Below, piece by piece: positions 10,777-21,578 of a stretch of 64,000 nucleotides of DNA. Position 1 is the first letter of the stretch; each line of letters starts with the position of its first letter. Source of the stretch: Saturnia japonica (taxonomy: Eukaryota; Arthropoda; Insecta; Lepidoptera; Saturniidae); the NCBI GenBank assembly GCA_033032175.1, contig CM065325.1:16520930-16584929 (forward strand), given 5' to 3'. Under the pieces are notes generated by a model, which was not told the origin of the DNA, made no database searches, and saw nothing but the letters and a program-made list of their open reading frames with translations. The translations under genes and the position numbers were made by a program.

Positions 10777-13540
10777 ACTACGAACTACTGTAACTTTGTA
10801 AGAAACAAGAATAAAACAAGCGCTATTAATTTAGCAAACATTAAATATTGTGAACGTCTTTTTATTCACAATATCGGTCATGGCATTTCGAAAACAATGA
10901 TAGGCCAAAAATTCCGTAGATGGGATGTAAAAGGACGTGGTTTCATTATTTAATTAAACAAAATATCCTGTAATAAAGTGCCATATTTATACTCAAACTG
11001 TACAGATATTTGCTTGGGACACCTGATCACAAATCTACTGTGGAGACAGTTTTTTTTTATTAATATCGAATTACAATTTAGCAATAAAAAAAAATAATCT
11101 TTCCGTCGCGTCGTTCCGACAAGAGTCTGACCATGTATGGCAACTCTACTCATGTATGATCTAAATCCCGTAAGTTCGCATTTCAAGTTTACTGAAGGTA
11201 TTTCTGCAGAGACGTAATCAGTGCAGCGAGACCGGGCCCATGCGGCCATGTCGGCAATTGTACTTTTTTGTATATTCATATGAAATTTAGCCGATACGAT
11301 ACCGATACCGATTATTGTAGTGAATAATCGGCGATAACGATATCGAACATTTGTTAGGTAAAAAATCATTCATTTTTGGCGCATGGCGGAGTGTAAAGTT
11401 TTTGATTGATTGTATACCTACTCTATTGTGCACAAAACTAGAGATAACATTTTTTTAGTGATAAGTAGATATTTGATGTTTTAAATTTCAAAATGAATAA
11501 TAATAAATAGGCACGCAAGAAATGCAACAATAGCGGTTCTCTTGCCTGCGACGAAAGGGCAATATTTTTGCTTCTCATGCTTTTCAAATACGTAGTTATC
11601 GGTTGAAAAATAGTCGGCGATTCCGATATCGGTATCTGTTTGAGATAAACACGCGCCTGCGCTGATTAGATGGCTCTGACATTAACTCTCATGCTTGTTT
11701 GTACATATTTTTTTGTATAGGTACCACACATTTTTTGTACGTTACTTTGATTATGCAACCTCAAGCATCGGCTACGTTCTTATTTTGTAACTTTACTACC
11801 AAAAATTATAACCATGGTCAGGATTCAACTCGTACAGTATTGTTACATCCCTAATATAAATATTATATAATCCAGTTCCAGACCACAGATTAATAAGCAT
11901 CGCGTCGCGTCGCATCGGTTTAGGGTTTGACAAAAAGATACGTAATTTAATGTTTTGACTAATAAGTAGAACATATTACACAATGTGATCGTTTATGGGT
12001 ATGGTAAGGGTATCGTTATTTTCACTATGAGAAACGGAAATTTAAAAATGAGTATTTTATATAATTACCTCCGTCTAGTCGCTGCTAAATGCATATGGGT
12101 GTGGGGGGTGACCGTACCCTATATCCTCGTCCAAGTGCAGGCGTGTCCTATTATTAATACCCGCATGTAGCGTGGTTTATCTTCCGCTCGGTACGTGAGC
12201 GACGCGCGACGGCAATATCCCTGCGTCCCGCTGTCACACTTACGCTCGAGGAACGTTTCCGCCAGATTTATCATAGCTGGGAGATTAGCGATCCCGCTCA
12301 AGTTAGATGAAGCGTGCGTGTGAAACACGACGGAGTGGTACGGGGCCGGGGGTGAGGGTGGGGGGGGGGGGGCAGTATGCGGTACGTCCGTTATCTACAT
12401 ACAGGAAGACCCATCTTATATGTACTTACTTACGCCACGAGTACGCACTCGTATATCCTGCGCGACTGGGAGCGCTGGCGGCCGGCACTGCTCCGCTTCT
12501 ATCTCACGCGATTTGGAATTATAAAACAACTGGAATGTAAGTGTACCGCATCTCAAGTTCCACGTATCGGTGAACACATAGCCGCGCCCGCGACCGCACC
12601 CGCGACTGAGCCCGACACTGACCGGCCGCGGCTGAGGGAGCGGTCGAATACCTCGCGTCGCCTTTCCATTACAACCATATATGTATAGAATAACGAGTGA
12701 CAAGCCTCTCTACATGTCCGTCTCAACTGGCTACAGATTTCGCGGTCTTTACTAAACTGACATATTGTCCAGGGTACCTTTGTGGCAGCACACAGACAGA
12801 CATTGAATTGTGTGCGTCCCATGTGTGACTGGTGAGACTGAACTGAACAGAAACTACAAACTGTTAGCTGAGTGCTGCATTATTGTATTTTTATAGCACC
12901 TGCCTCCCTCCTATAAAAAAACCACATGTTTCATGACAGCTTCTTGCAGCTAAGAATGTGTCACTTTTAGAAAACAAAAATCGATCGAATATTGATGAAA
13001 TGAAGAAAATATTGTTGTGTTCATAATTATACATCATACGAGTAGGTACTATACAGCTAATGTAGGCTATATATAGACGTTTATACAATAACGATGTCAC
13101 TTGCAGATACCGATATCCGATACAACCTGTGTTAACAACGGATTCCGATACCTACCATCTAGTTGTAGCTGCCCGAAAGCGAGTTATAATGCTATGGCAA
13201 TAACGTCTTATCATGCAGCGTATTATTATGTATTCGCTCTCAATGGAAAGTTTCTCTTAAATTGTAATGTGTAAGCAAGTAACACATAAGCGCCCAGAGG
13301 TTGTGACGTATAATAATTACTCGCAATGTTATCCTAGTTATTTACCTATACTTTATTATTATACCTATAATTCATAATTAATAATTTATTTAATCATCAT
13401 ATAAATTGATATTGTTAACAATAATTTAAACTTATTAGTACATAATCTGACTTACGATTAATTTGGTGTAAAGCGGGTAGGACGAGTCATGATTGAGTCA
13501 TTCGTGTTATACTACATAATTATCTATATTTTATTATTAT
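10777..13540. other. Non-coding interior of duplication unit 1
   Basis: No credible gene; short frames on both strands lack domains and conserved residues. Noted structures: an ATCGGTATCG/CGATAACGATATCG cluster around 11290-11345, a run of about 15 G at 12358-12372, and AT-rich DNA before 13540. Unit 2 repeats it at 25131-27892. Confidence 0.5.
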
Positions 13541-13787
13541 TGTTACGGCATACATGCACGGCAGCGAGGAGCGGGGTGCGAGCAAGCCTTACCCCGCGCA
13601 CCTGCACGTGCACGGCTACGTGCCCTCACCCCGCGAGACGGCTCCACTCTCACTCGGACGTCTAACTCACAGCGCGACATTGTATTTAGTTCAATAAAAC
13701 GATTGCTGTTGCAAAGATTATTTTTGCTATCAAATCAACTGAAATTAACCAGCCCTACAACCACCTAAGCTATCGAAGCAACGAACA
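13541..13787 (+). repeat. BEL/Pao LTR, 247 bp (unit 1)
   Basis: It starts TGTTACGGCATACATGC and ends GAAGCAACGAACA, with an AATAAAA signal near 13693. It is followed two bases later by TGGTCCTTCGCC, a plausible primer-binding site. It matches the 3' LTR at 41940-42148 and the unit 2 copy at 27893-28139. In unit 1 it is followed by leader only, so it is a duplicated left end. Confidence 0.8.
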
Positions 13788-14316
13788 AATGGTCCTTCGC
13801 CTTAACAAAAAAAGAAGATTATAGTGAAAAAACGCAGCGGTATATCGACGTCATATTGCAATTTTACACTTCGTGACAATACGCCAGCACGAAGGTCAAA
13901 CAGAAGACACCTGTGAAGGAAGGCATATTTCCTGCACCGAGGATACTTCTGTTTGGGTCAAGCACACGACCGACATACTACGGAATACTTCATTGGGAAT
14001 CAAAACGTTTAAAAGTCAAGATTGCCGTATTTTCTGTTGAAACTACCTCCGAGCCATGTACCTACATAAAACTCAGCGATTGAGGAATTGACTTTAATTG
14101 AGTGAGTTCGTTCCAAATTACTATGTTTTGTATAACTATAATAACATTTTTCCTAATACCTGCTCTTTTTTTTAAATCTTACATGTGATATTTCGTCGTA
14201 TGATAATTAAGCATTTTATAACTTTTTTGAAGTTATATCTTTCTTTAAACATGATTCATAGGTAACGATCGCTTTGTTTATATTTATTGTGATTTGTAAC
14301 GTGCCAACAACTAGGT
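13788..14316 (+). other. BEL/Pao 5' leader, interrupted by errantivirus LTR (unit 1)
   Basis: Sequence after the LTR matches 28140-28668 and, in a diverged form, 36121-36686, where it leads into a BEL gag. It is cut at ACAACTAGGT by the errantivirus LTR starting at 14317. No reading frame is expected in this leader. Confidence 0.7.
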
Positions 14317-14623
14317 AGTTAAATTTCGGGAGCACTGCCGAGGGTTTTTAAAAAGTCTAAGACAAGACTGATTCTCAAGAAGCTTTATTAAGAATGCTTT
14401 TATTTGTTACAAATGTCTCTTTTATAAACTCTTATTCTATAAACACAAAGTGGGGCTGTTTACTATGAAATAATGAGAAATATGTCGCAATACATTCAGT
14501 CAAAACACCAGGTGTCTATCAGTAGTTTGCAGACATAATATGGGTTAAAAACGTAACATCAGCATTTCTAACGTATGTACCAATTAACAAGACGTAATAA
14601 GAGAGGGTACAGACTGCATAACT
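14317..14623 (-). repeat. Errantivirus B 3' LTR, 307 bp (unit 1 copy)
   Basis: In sense (minus) orientation the LTR runs AGTTATGCAG to AAATTTAACT, like the LTRs of element C. The insertion is preceded on the plus strand by AGGT, the complement of the ACCT target seen for element C. Confidence 0.9.
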
Positions 14624-15232
14624 CCTCCCCCCTCAAGTTCGAAATTATCAGAGGGATGATTATCACTATGATTATTTCGATAGCAATAATTTTTACAAAA
14701 ACTGAGCTTATATACTAAGAATACAAGAATTAATAGAAATATAATCACATATAACAATAAAGTTCCGGCACTAACACTTTTTACATTAATAATTCTTTCA
14801 CTTGATGTTTTTAGTTCACTTTCACTGATTTTTAAAAGATTATTTAAATGTTGAAGATTTATTAATTCACTGTTATCCAAATTGATGGGTTCACGTTGCA
14901 ATTGTTGCTCAGTAATTGTTATTTCGGGAAGATTAATAATCGGTAATTTTGACATCTTCAAATTACTCGTAGTAATATGGTGAGCTTTTAGCGTAATTTC
15001 ACCAATTTTAACATCGCAATGGTCATCTAGGACGAGGAAGTATGTCCCTTCTATATTTTCTTTCGTTATTTCGTCGTTACAAATTTTTGATAATATATTC
15101 TCAGCGTTACTATGAAGAATCCATCTCTCTTTTCCAATTGGTTGTATCTTAATGGTCTTGATTTCAACTGGTACTGGATGACAAGAACTCGTATTCGAAG
15201 AAAATTGAATTAATGCTGTTATGCAAGTGTCT
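14584..15232 (-). pseudogene. env: Errantivirus env C-terminal fragment (unit 1)
   Basis: About 216 codons of the envelope glycoprotein C-terminus, matching the second half of element C env. They include a membrane segment (LLLYVIIFLLILVFLVY) before a short Cys-containing cytoplasmic tail. The stop lies inside the LTR, as in element C. The fragment is cut at its N-terminal side by the duplication junction at about 15232, so the furin-like site and fusion peptide are absent. Its few upstream codons come from the neighbouring unit. Confidence 0.85.
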
Positions 15233-16053
15233 TCAGTGTTCAGCAATTGGCCACTGAACGCTGTTCCAGCCCAAGTATTGATGATGACTTTTTCTCTTAT
15301 CTCTCCCTTTTTGTATATTTTACAATTGGTTTAAATTTAATTCTCAAAAGTTTTAAAACTTGCACGCTGGTGACAAATAGAGGGTGCTACGAGTGGCTCT
15401 ACATTAACTGTTCCAATAGGTATATGTTACTGTTCATACTACTTCATACAGAATGTGAACGCAACGTCCGCGTCACCATACTGCTACTACAGGGTGCATA
15501 TAGACGCGCTCTCCACAACAAAACAAGGTACATAATATTATGCTGGTGTGTTCAGGGTTGTGTCGGACCGTTCGGAGCGGTGAGTGCCAGGCGGCAGGGT
15601 GGCTCTACTCAGTACTGTACTGTACTATGGGTCGGACACTAGACACTTCCCTGATCGAGTTTTTACACTCCGTCCCGCTTCAGACTCGTTTTTTACCGAT
15701 CGCCATTCAAGGTGTACCCTCGGATGTAAAAACAGAACAGATATCGGCGTGTTTTGAACCAAGACTGATGTAAAGCGAACAAAACACAATTATGTACGAT
15801 CGCTATGACATTGGACCGATTCGTTTGTACATTATTTACTGTATTCTGAGGACAGAGGAAACCATATCGCAGCCTTCAGGTCAGATGAGCCGACATTCTC
15901 AAATGTTACATTGTGGGTGTTCGTTAGAAGATAGATGTATACTTTCCCGGACTTTTTTGTTAGTCTTTTTAATGCCTATAATTATGTAGTACATTAATTT
16001 GCTATATATCTTATGGTTTACTTAGCATAAGCCATTTAAGCGCCCGTTTAACC

Positions 16054-16316
16054 GCCTCGTTAGCTTAGTGGTCGTAAGCGCGACTGCCTTGAGCGAGGTC
16101 CTGGGTTCGAATCCCAGATCGAGCAAAATGTTATTGGGTTTTTCCTATGAAATTCTCAGTAGCTGCACGGAGTTTGGTTTCGTACCCGATTAATGGCAAT
16201 AGGCTCGCCCCCTATATTACATGGGACCTAAAAAAAATTACTCGGCGAACTGTGGGTGTACATTAGTACAACTCTGCCTAACCCTTCGGGGATACAGGCC
16301 TGATGGTATGGTATGT
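16054..16316 (+). mobile_element. tRNA-derived SINE (unit 2 copy)
   Basis: Duplicate of the SINE at 6853-7115, carried along by the segmental duplication rather than independently inserted, because flanks on both sides are also shared. Box A is near 16061-16071 and box B near 16104-16114. Confidence 0.85.
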
Positions 16317-16982
16317 TTATCCCCTTTTTTTACCTCACAGCCACTTTTGAAACTAGAAATAAAACCCAAGTACAATTAATTTAAATTAAAACTTACAAAA
16401 TGAAGCTGCTTCCATGCGAGTCGTGGGGGAAGTTGAACAGGCGCAAATAAATGTTGGAAGTTACTTAGATACGAGCTGCTGTCCAACTCGTGAGTGCAAG
16501 TAACAGTGCAGTTACTGGGTAGCGTAGCGTGTAGACCCGACTCGCACGCTAGCTTCTACTGTGTACTCTAGGCTTAATACCTAGTTTCTAACTGAGAAGG
16601 GATCACCGAGTTCATTTTAAATAGATAGTCACTGGTTCGGCTCATACGCGACACGACTAATCGAAGAGCGTGTCAGTTTTGAGTTGCTACGTTAGAACAT
16701 CACATGCGGCGTGACACCGTGACTCCATGACCTCGCGGCCTTGTGGCTTGTGACAAGTGTTTAAATCTTTGTTCACCGTTACAGAGAACAAGTCGGATAC
16801 GAACACTTCAGAAAAAAAATCCGAAAAAATATCGCCAATTCGAGTAGGCGAGACTGGACGGCTACCACTTGTACCGTACGCTGCCAGCCGCTACCAGCCG
16901 CTACCAGCTAGCACTGCTCTAGCCGCGCAGATAAACATGGACTTCTGCCGATTTATGAGGGTTATTACACTTATTACTCACA

Positions 16983-18216
16983 TTTTTTTTTTTAGAACTG
17001 ACTACACTGTTAGCCTTAGAGGCCCTAAAGCCGCTGCGGCATTGACAGCTTCACCGGGCTTGGGGGCGGGCGCAGAGGGCACTCAGCCGCGAAAGTTGTA
17101 TGGACGACTCGCACGAGGGTGCCAAAGTGGCCGGATCTCGGTTCGGGCGGTCGTCGCGTTCGTAAATAAGTCGCGATCTAATCGAATCCCTACACCTACG
17201 ATTCGAGCTAACTAATTATACACATAGGCACGCTCCCTTCCTCCCAGGAGGAAGGAAGGAACCATGCGTACGTGTATTTAGTAATCGGAAATGTTTTGTA
17301 CACTAACTAGCGCTACCTAGCGTAAAAAAAGAAAAAAAAGGTCCTTCACAGAACCTATGTACCTATGTGGTGTGCACGTGTGTGTGTTCATACGTGTATA
17401 GTGTTGTATGTGGGTAGCTAAGTGATACACGTACAGTGTCACTTGTATCGCGCGGGCGGTTGCCTGACCCAAGGGCTTCACACCGAGGAAACGGACCTAG
17501 GCTTGGGTTACCGCTAAAGAGGGTGGAAGTGGGGGGTGTGCGGGAGCGAAATTGACTGCCCATCCTCTGCGGAGAGAACGGTGGTTACGCGGGCGTGGGC
17601 GGTGGTACGCTCTGTTTGGAGAGACGGTGGCGTAGAATGCGTTAGCTTTTTCGATTTGGTTGAGCGGGTCAGTGAAGATATTACGCGGCAGGCATTGGGG
17701 TCGGGAACATACGAAGCTGCCGCTTTGATTAAGGGATTCGCGTGGTTCGACGCGGTGTCGAAATAAGAGCGAGAAAGGTGTTTGGCATAGGCATGTATCG
17801 AAGGAAGGTCCATATCTCTATGGAGATCTTCCATACGAACATACCTACGGGCGCCGGTAAGGCGGTGAAGAAACCTATTCTGGATGGCTTGTAAACGATC
17901 CCAATTATATCTTGACATATGTGCGAACACAACGCAGCTATATGTCATAATCGGTCGGATACACATCTTGTAGAGCGTAAGCTTGTGTCTCGTGGACATT
18001 TTGCTTGAAGCACATAACAGAGGATGCAATCGGGCGAGGGTCCAGGCGGCCCTTTTTCTAACCAGAGTGATGTGGCGTATAAAGGAGAGTCTACTATCTA
18101 GGGTTACACCTAGATATTTGGTCTCCTTTACCCAGGGGATCGGATTACCGAAGAGTTCAAGGGGATGTTCCTTGAGTTTTTTACTCACATCTCGCTTCGA
18201 GGGAGTTTTTATACTA
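16983..18216 (-). mobile_element. 5'-truncated Jockey LINE, antisense (unit 2)
   Basis: Duplicate of the 7816-9040 insertion with the same ends, shared through the segmental duplication. It forms an inverted repeat of about 1.2 kb with the 3' end of the full-length Jockey copy (about 23780-25029) in the same unit. Confidence 0.85.
17514..18216 (-). pseudogene. Jockey ORF2 C-terminal fragment (unit 2)
   Basis: Same C-terminal ORF2 fragment as at 8338-9040, with a few substitutions (for example Ala to Ser in the LLCA[A/S]SKM segment). It lacks endonuclease and catalytic reverse transcriptase motifs and is a dead remnant. Confidence 0.85.
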
Positions 18217-18231
18217 GTACCTGTGCTAGCA

Positions 18232-18270
18232 CCGCCCCGCCCCGCCCCGCCCCGCCCCGCCCCGCCCCGC
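18232..18270. repeat. CCCGC microsatellite, long allele (unit 2)
   Basis: About seven uninterrupted CCCGC pentamers, then CACTCACTCCTCCGCCGCG. It is the expanded counterpart of 9056-9090. Confidence 0.8.
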
Positions 18271-18833
18271 CACTCACTCCTCCGCCGCGCACCGGTTCGT
18301 GTCAAGCGTGTACGTTCCCGCAAGCATAGGGTTGCCAATGTTGCCATTCATTCAGATATCTCGGTACTGTCACCAACCGCATCCGCGTCATTACGCATTT
18401 TATCCTGACGCGCGAAAACACTGTTACGTTCCGATTTTCAAGTCGGTTGTTGCGGACAGCGAGCGGGGCGAGCGAATAACGATAGTCTAATAGTATAGAA
18501 TGAACAAATAAATGAAATAATACGTGTTAGGAATAAGGTTTATAAATACGTGTTAGGAATAGATATAATAATATGAACTGAATATGTGTGAATATGTGTA
18601 TTTTAAAACGATTAGAATAAGAATATAGCTAGTTGTAAGTTTAAATGTATAAATTTCACTAGTTGTAAGGATGAACCATGCCAGACTCGGAACATCTGGC
18701 ATGGTGACTCATGGTACTACCGAGAGCGCGCACACAGGGCGTGCGCGCTCATTGGCTGAGCGACGCCCCGCACGGAATCCATCGCACTACCGGTTGCGAG
18801 GCAAAGAGCGAGGTGAAATATAGCGGAGAGGGC

Positions 18834-18843
18834 GGCAGTACTG
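18834..18843 (+). repeat. Left target-site duplication of the Jockey element
   Basis: GGCAGTACTG directly precedes the element. The right copy, GGCAATACTG at 25030-25039, differs by one base. Unit 1 has a single GGCAGTACTG near 9642, the empty site. Confidence 0.9.
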
Positions 18844-19757
18844 AGGGAGATTCCGATTTCGACCGCTGACGCGAACGGACGTGTCCGCTCGCGCTCTCGA
18901 TCGCTTTCCGAATTATCGCATTCTGTTTAAATTAGTGTACAACTTGTTTACTCTGATCCACGGACCCGGTCCTAGGCCTGTCGGTTCAGAGTACACAGTG
19001 TAAAGCTAGTTTTTTAAGCCATTTCATTCGCGCTCTGCTTGTACTAGTGTACGACTTGTTTGTTTTGATCAACGGACCCGGTCCTAGGCCCGCCGGTTCA
19101 AAGCACACAGTTTTAAGCTAGTTATTAAGCTATTCATACCGCGTGTTATAGCGAGGTCGGTGTTATAGTTGTGTAGCGAGTATCTAGGTACTCGTTGCGC
19201 GCATAGCGCCGTCTCGCTCGCACATTTCGTGTAGCACTTCGGTGCACACGAAAAACCGTACTTTTCAGTACGACAATAAACGCGCTTTTCAGCGCGAAAT
19301 CCTGTTTCTAAAGACACGCAAATCCACGGTTTAGTGGTCGTTCGTCGGATACCTAACGGTGCTAACGAAGACGAACGGGGCGTGACCCGAGCGCTCTCCG
19401 GTTACTGCCTTCTGAGGTAAACGATAACTCGGACGGGCCTGGGAATCTTAGCCTTTGCCTTTTTGCATAGTTAAGCCCCAGGTGTCTCCTACCCAACCCT
19501 TCCTATCCTTACCATCCATCCTTGTGGTTGTTTGGGCGGAGCCACGGTATATACCGGCCTGCGTCCTCTGCCACAAGACTGCTAGGGACTCCCCTAGGGA
19601 AACGATAGGTCCTTTCCTGTGTTTCATTACACCGTGACACACAGGTCTCATTGCTCCGGGCTCGGATAGCCCGTTAAATTCATTCGGCGTACCCCCCTGC
19701 CCTCCAGGCAGGGAGGTGAATAAAATTTACTCCCCCGACCTCCAAACCGCCACCGCG
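18844..19757 (+). promoter_or_regulatory. Jockey 5' UTR with two tandem monomers
   Basis: Two imperfect copies with a period of about 112 bp start near 18933 and 19045. Each has TAGTGTAC[A/G]ACTTGTTT, then CGGACCCGGTCCTAGGCC and a TAAGCTAG/TAAAGCTAG end. Repeated 5' UTR modules can carry internal promoters in some LINEs; here promoter activity is inference. The GGACGTG box at 18877 lies upstream of both. Confidence 0.7.
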
Positions 19758-21578
19758 ATGGCTGAATTAAAATACGCAGACTTAGAGTCTAAATTCAAAC
19801 AGCTGGAAGCCGAACACCAGCGATTTATGAACTTCGTAGCCCTACATATGCCCGCGCTCAACGATGAGTATAGAAGTAGGTCACAGATGGCGGACTCGCT
19901 ACGTCCGCCGTCAGCCAATCAGAGCGCCGTTACCGCGCACGCCATCCCCTCCACCTCCGCCGCGATCTCACCCGCCGCCGCGCCACCCGGTTTCGCGCGG
20001 CCAGCCTCGGTATCTGCGACCGAGTACCCCCACCCCACTAACCTCGCAAGCGCGAGCCACGCCCCTAAGTCCCGAGCAAAATCGCAACAGCGATCCTTTA
20101 CCCCCGGTCCCTATGGCCGCCCCGCTAAACCCGTTGCCCCCGCGGCAACAAAATCAACACCGGTGTCCAACTCTTTTTCGGCCCTTCCAGCCGAAACAGA
20201 TATGGATGCACCATTAAGTCCAACCCCCTCCTCGGAAATGGAACTCTCGCTCCACTTCCAAGAACCGGTCCTAATCCCGACCGAACCTACCGCGGAAAAT
20301 GACGAATTCACGGTCGTCAAATCCCGCAAACGCGCGCCCCGTGATAGCCCCGTTGAGGAAAACGCGGCTAAAACATCAAAAACTGCGAACGGCTCTGCCG
20401 CCCCCGCACCCTCCTCGAATACCGACGAACCGGTCGTCGGTAAAAAGCAAAAACCCCCTCCGATAATTATCCACGACAAAACTGTCTGGACAAAGCTCAC
20501 CAATGAGCTTAAAACACTAAAAATAGGCTACACCAAAGCACGTAATACCGCGACAGGTATCTCCCTGACAATGAGCACGTCAAACTGCCATCGCAGATTG
20601 ACCACCCTCCTCCGTAGTAGGAACATTCCCTACTACACTTACGCCCTCGAAGAGGAGCGTGTCCTACGGGTTGTGCTACGGCGCATCCCAGTCGAAATCT
20701 CACCAGAGGAAGTCTTTGCCTCCATTGAAGCACAAAAATTCCCCATCCGAGAGGTCCATCGGATGTATAATAAAGAGAAACGAGCCCTTCCAATGCTCGT
20801 GTTAATCTTAGATAAAACGCCTGAGGGCAAAAAAATATTTAACCTAGAAATTGTATGCGAGCTCTCCGGAATAACCGTAGAGCCTCCATACAAAAATTCG
20901 AAGCCCTCCCAATGCCACAACTGCCAGTTGTACGGACACTCTGCCCGCAACTTCTTCCTTCGTCCGAGGTGCGTTAAGTGCCTCGAAGACCACCCAACCA
21001 GGGAGTGCACGCGTCAGCGTGACTCTAACACCCCCCCGAGCTGCGTACTATGCAGGGAGGAGGGACATCCTGCGAACTATCGCGGATGCCCCAAGGCCCC
21101 GCACACCATGCACCCCCGCCGCCCTGGGCAGGCTGCCCCTCAGCGGGCACCCCCCGCCTCAGGGTCCCGGGCGCAGCAACCTCTGCTCAATCCAGAGGTC
21201 TTTCCGTCCCTCCCTGCCCCCCGCCGCACTCAGGCGACCGTAGGCCCCCCCGCACCCCAGGTGCAGCCCAAACCCGTGCGTTCGACTCAGAACGCATGGG
21301 CCCCCAAACCGCAGCCCCTTATGGCTATGGACATCCCTGCGCCCCGCGCTCCAGCGCCCCGCGCCCCAGCACCACGCGCTCCAGCGTCCCGCGCCACCAC
21401 AATGGATGACCTTATGTTATCGCTCACTCGTGAGCATGAGATACGCGAAATCCTCGCATACAAGGCCCATATGGAGCAGTACGGTTTCGTCGAAACCATA
21501 GCTGCCTTTCCCCGGCTCGTAGAGACGTTACAGCGTCTTGATCGCGAAGCCGCCAACCTCAGGCCTCTCAATGGCTAA
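19758..21578 (+). CDS. Jockey ORF1 (gag-like nucleic-acid-binding protein)
   Basis: Chosen ATG at 19758-19760 gives 606 residues; the frame is open further upstream without an ATG. The N-terminal half is Pro/Ala/Ser-rich. A PRE_C2HC-like segment starts near PPIIIHDKTVW (about residue 235). Three retroviral-type zinc knuckles follow around residues 390-450, beginning CHNCQLYGHSARN, CVKCLEDHPTREC and CVLCREEGHPANYRGC. In the first knuckle the last ligand is Phe (codon TTC at 20952-20954) where family members have Cys, a probable inactivating change. The C-terminus has APAPRAPAPR repeats. ORF1 binds element RNA in a ribonucleoprotein particle. It overlaps ORF2 by 8 bases in ATGGCTAA, suggesting translational coupling. 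Confidence 0.9.
   Translation: MAELKYADLESKFKQLEAEHQRFMNFVALHMPALNDEYRSRSQMADSLRPPSANQSAVTAHAIPSTSAAISPAAAPPGFARPASVSATEYPHPTNLASASHAPKSRAKSQQRSFTPGPYGRPAKPVAPAATKSTPVSNSFSALPAETDMDAPLSPTPSSEMELSLHFQEPVLIPTEPTAENDEFTVVKSRKRAPRDSPVEENAAKTSKTANGSAAPAPSSNTDEPVVGKKQKPPPIIIHDKTVWTKLTNELKTLKIGYTKARNTATGISLTMSTSNCHRRLTTLLRSRNIPYYTYALEEERVLRVVLRRIPVEISPEEVFASIEAQKFPIREVHRMYNKEKRALPMLVLILDKTPEGKKIFNLEIVCELSGITVEPPYKNSKPSQCHNCQLYGHSARNFFLRPRCVKCLEDHPTRECTRQRDSNTPPSCVLCREEGHPANYRGCPKAPHTMHPRRPGQAAPQRAPPASGSRAQQPLLNPEVFPSLPAPRRTQATVGPPAPQVQPKPVRSTQNAWAPKPQPLMAMDIPAPRAPAPRAPAPRAPASRATTMDDLMLSLTREHEIREILAYKAHMEQYGFVETIAAFPRLVETLQRLDREAANLRPLNG

Larger units (their letters stand above)
6032..15232. repeat. 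Tandem segmental duplication, unit 1
   Basis: Sequence from TCAGTGTTCAGCAATTGG at 6032 recurs almost base for base from 15233 (offset 9201 at the start). It ends inside an errantivirus env remnant at 15232, joined directly to the start of unit 2. Differences from unit 2 seen by eye: a 34-base insertion at about 7650-7683, a shorter CCCGC tract, the 1.04-kb insertion at 9727-10767, absence of the full Jockey element, and scattered substitutions. Head-to-tail order and a shared GTGTC[C/T]TC at both breakpoints indicate a tandem duplication, unless it is an assembly artefact. Confidence 0.85.

Noticed and set aside
9041..10880. Solo LTR around the hairpin, TATA-like and AATAAAAC signals
   Set aside because: No second LTR copy, primer-binding site or matching target duplication could be found; kept only as a low-confidence description.
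11000..13100. Several 60-140-codon frames on both strands
   Set aside because: No recognisable domains and overlapping frames on opposite strands. Their presence in both duplication units is explained by recent copying.
19864..21571. Long alternative frames overlapping Jockey ORF1
   Set aside because: GC-rich, Pro/Ala/Ser-biased shadows of ORF1 in other frames; the zinc-knuckle frame is the real one.
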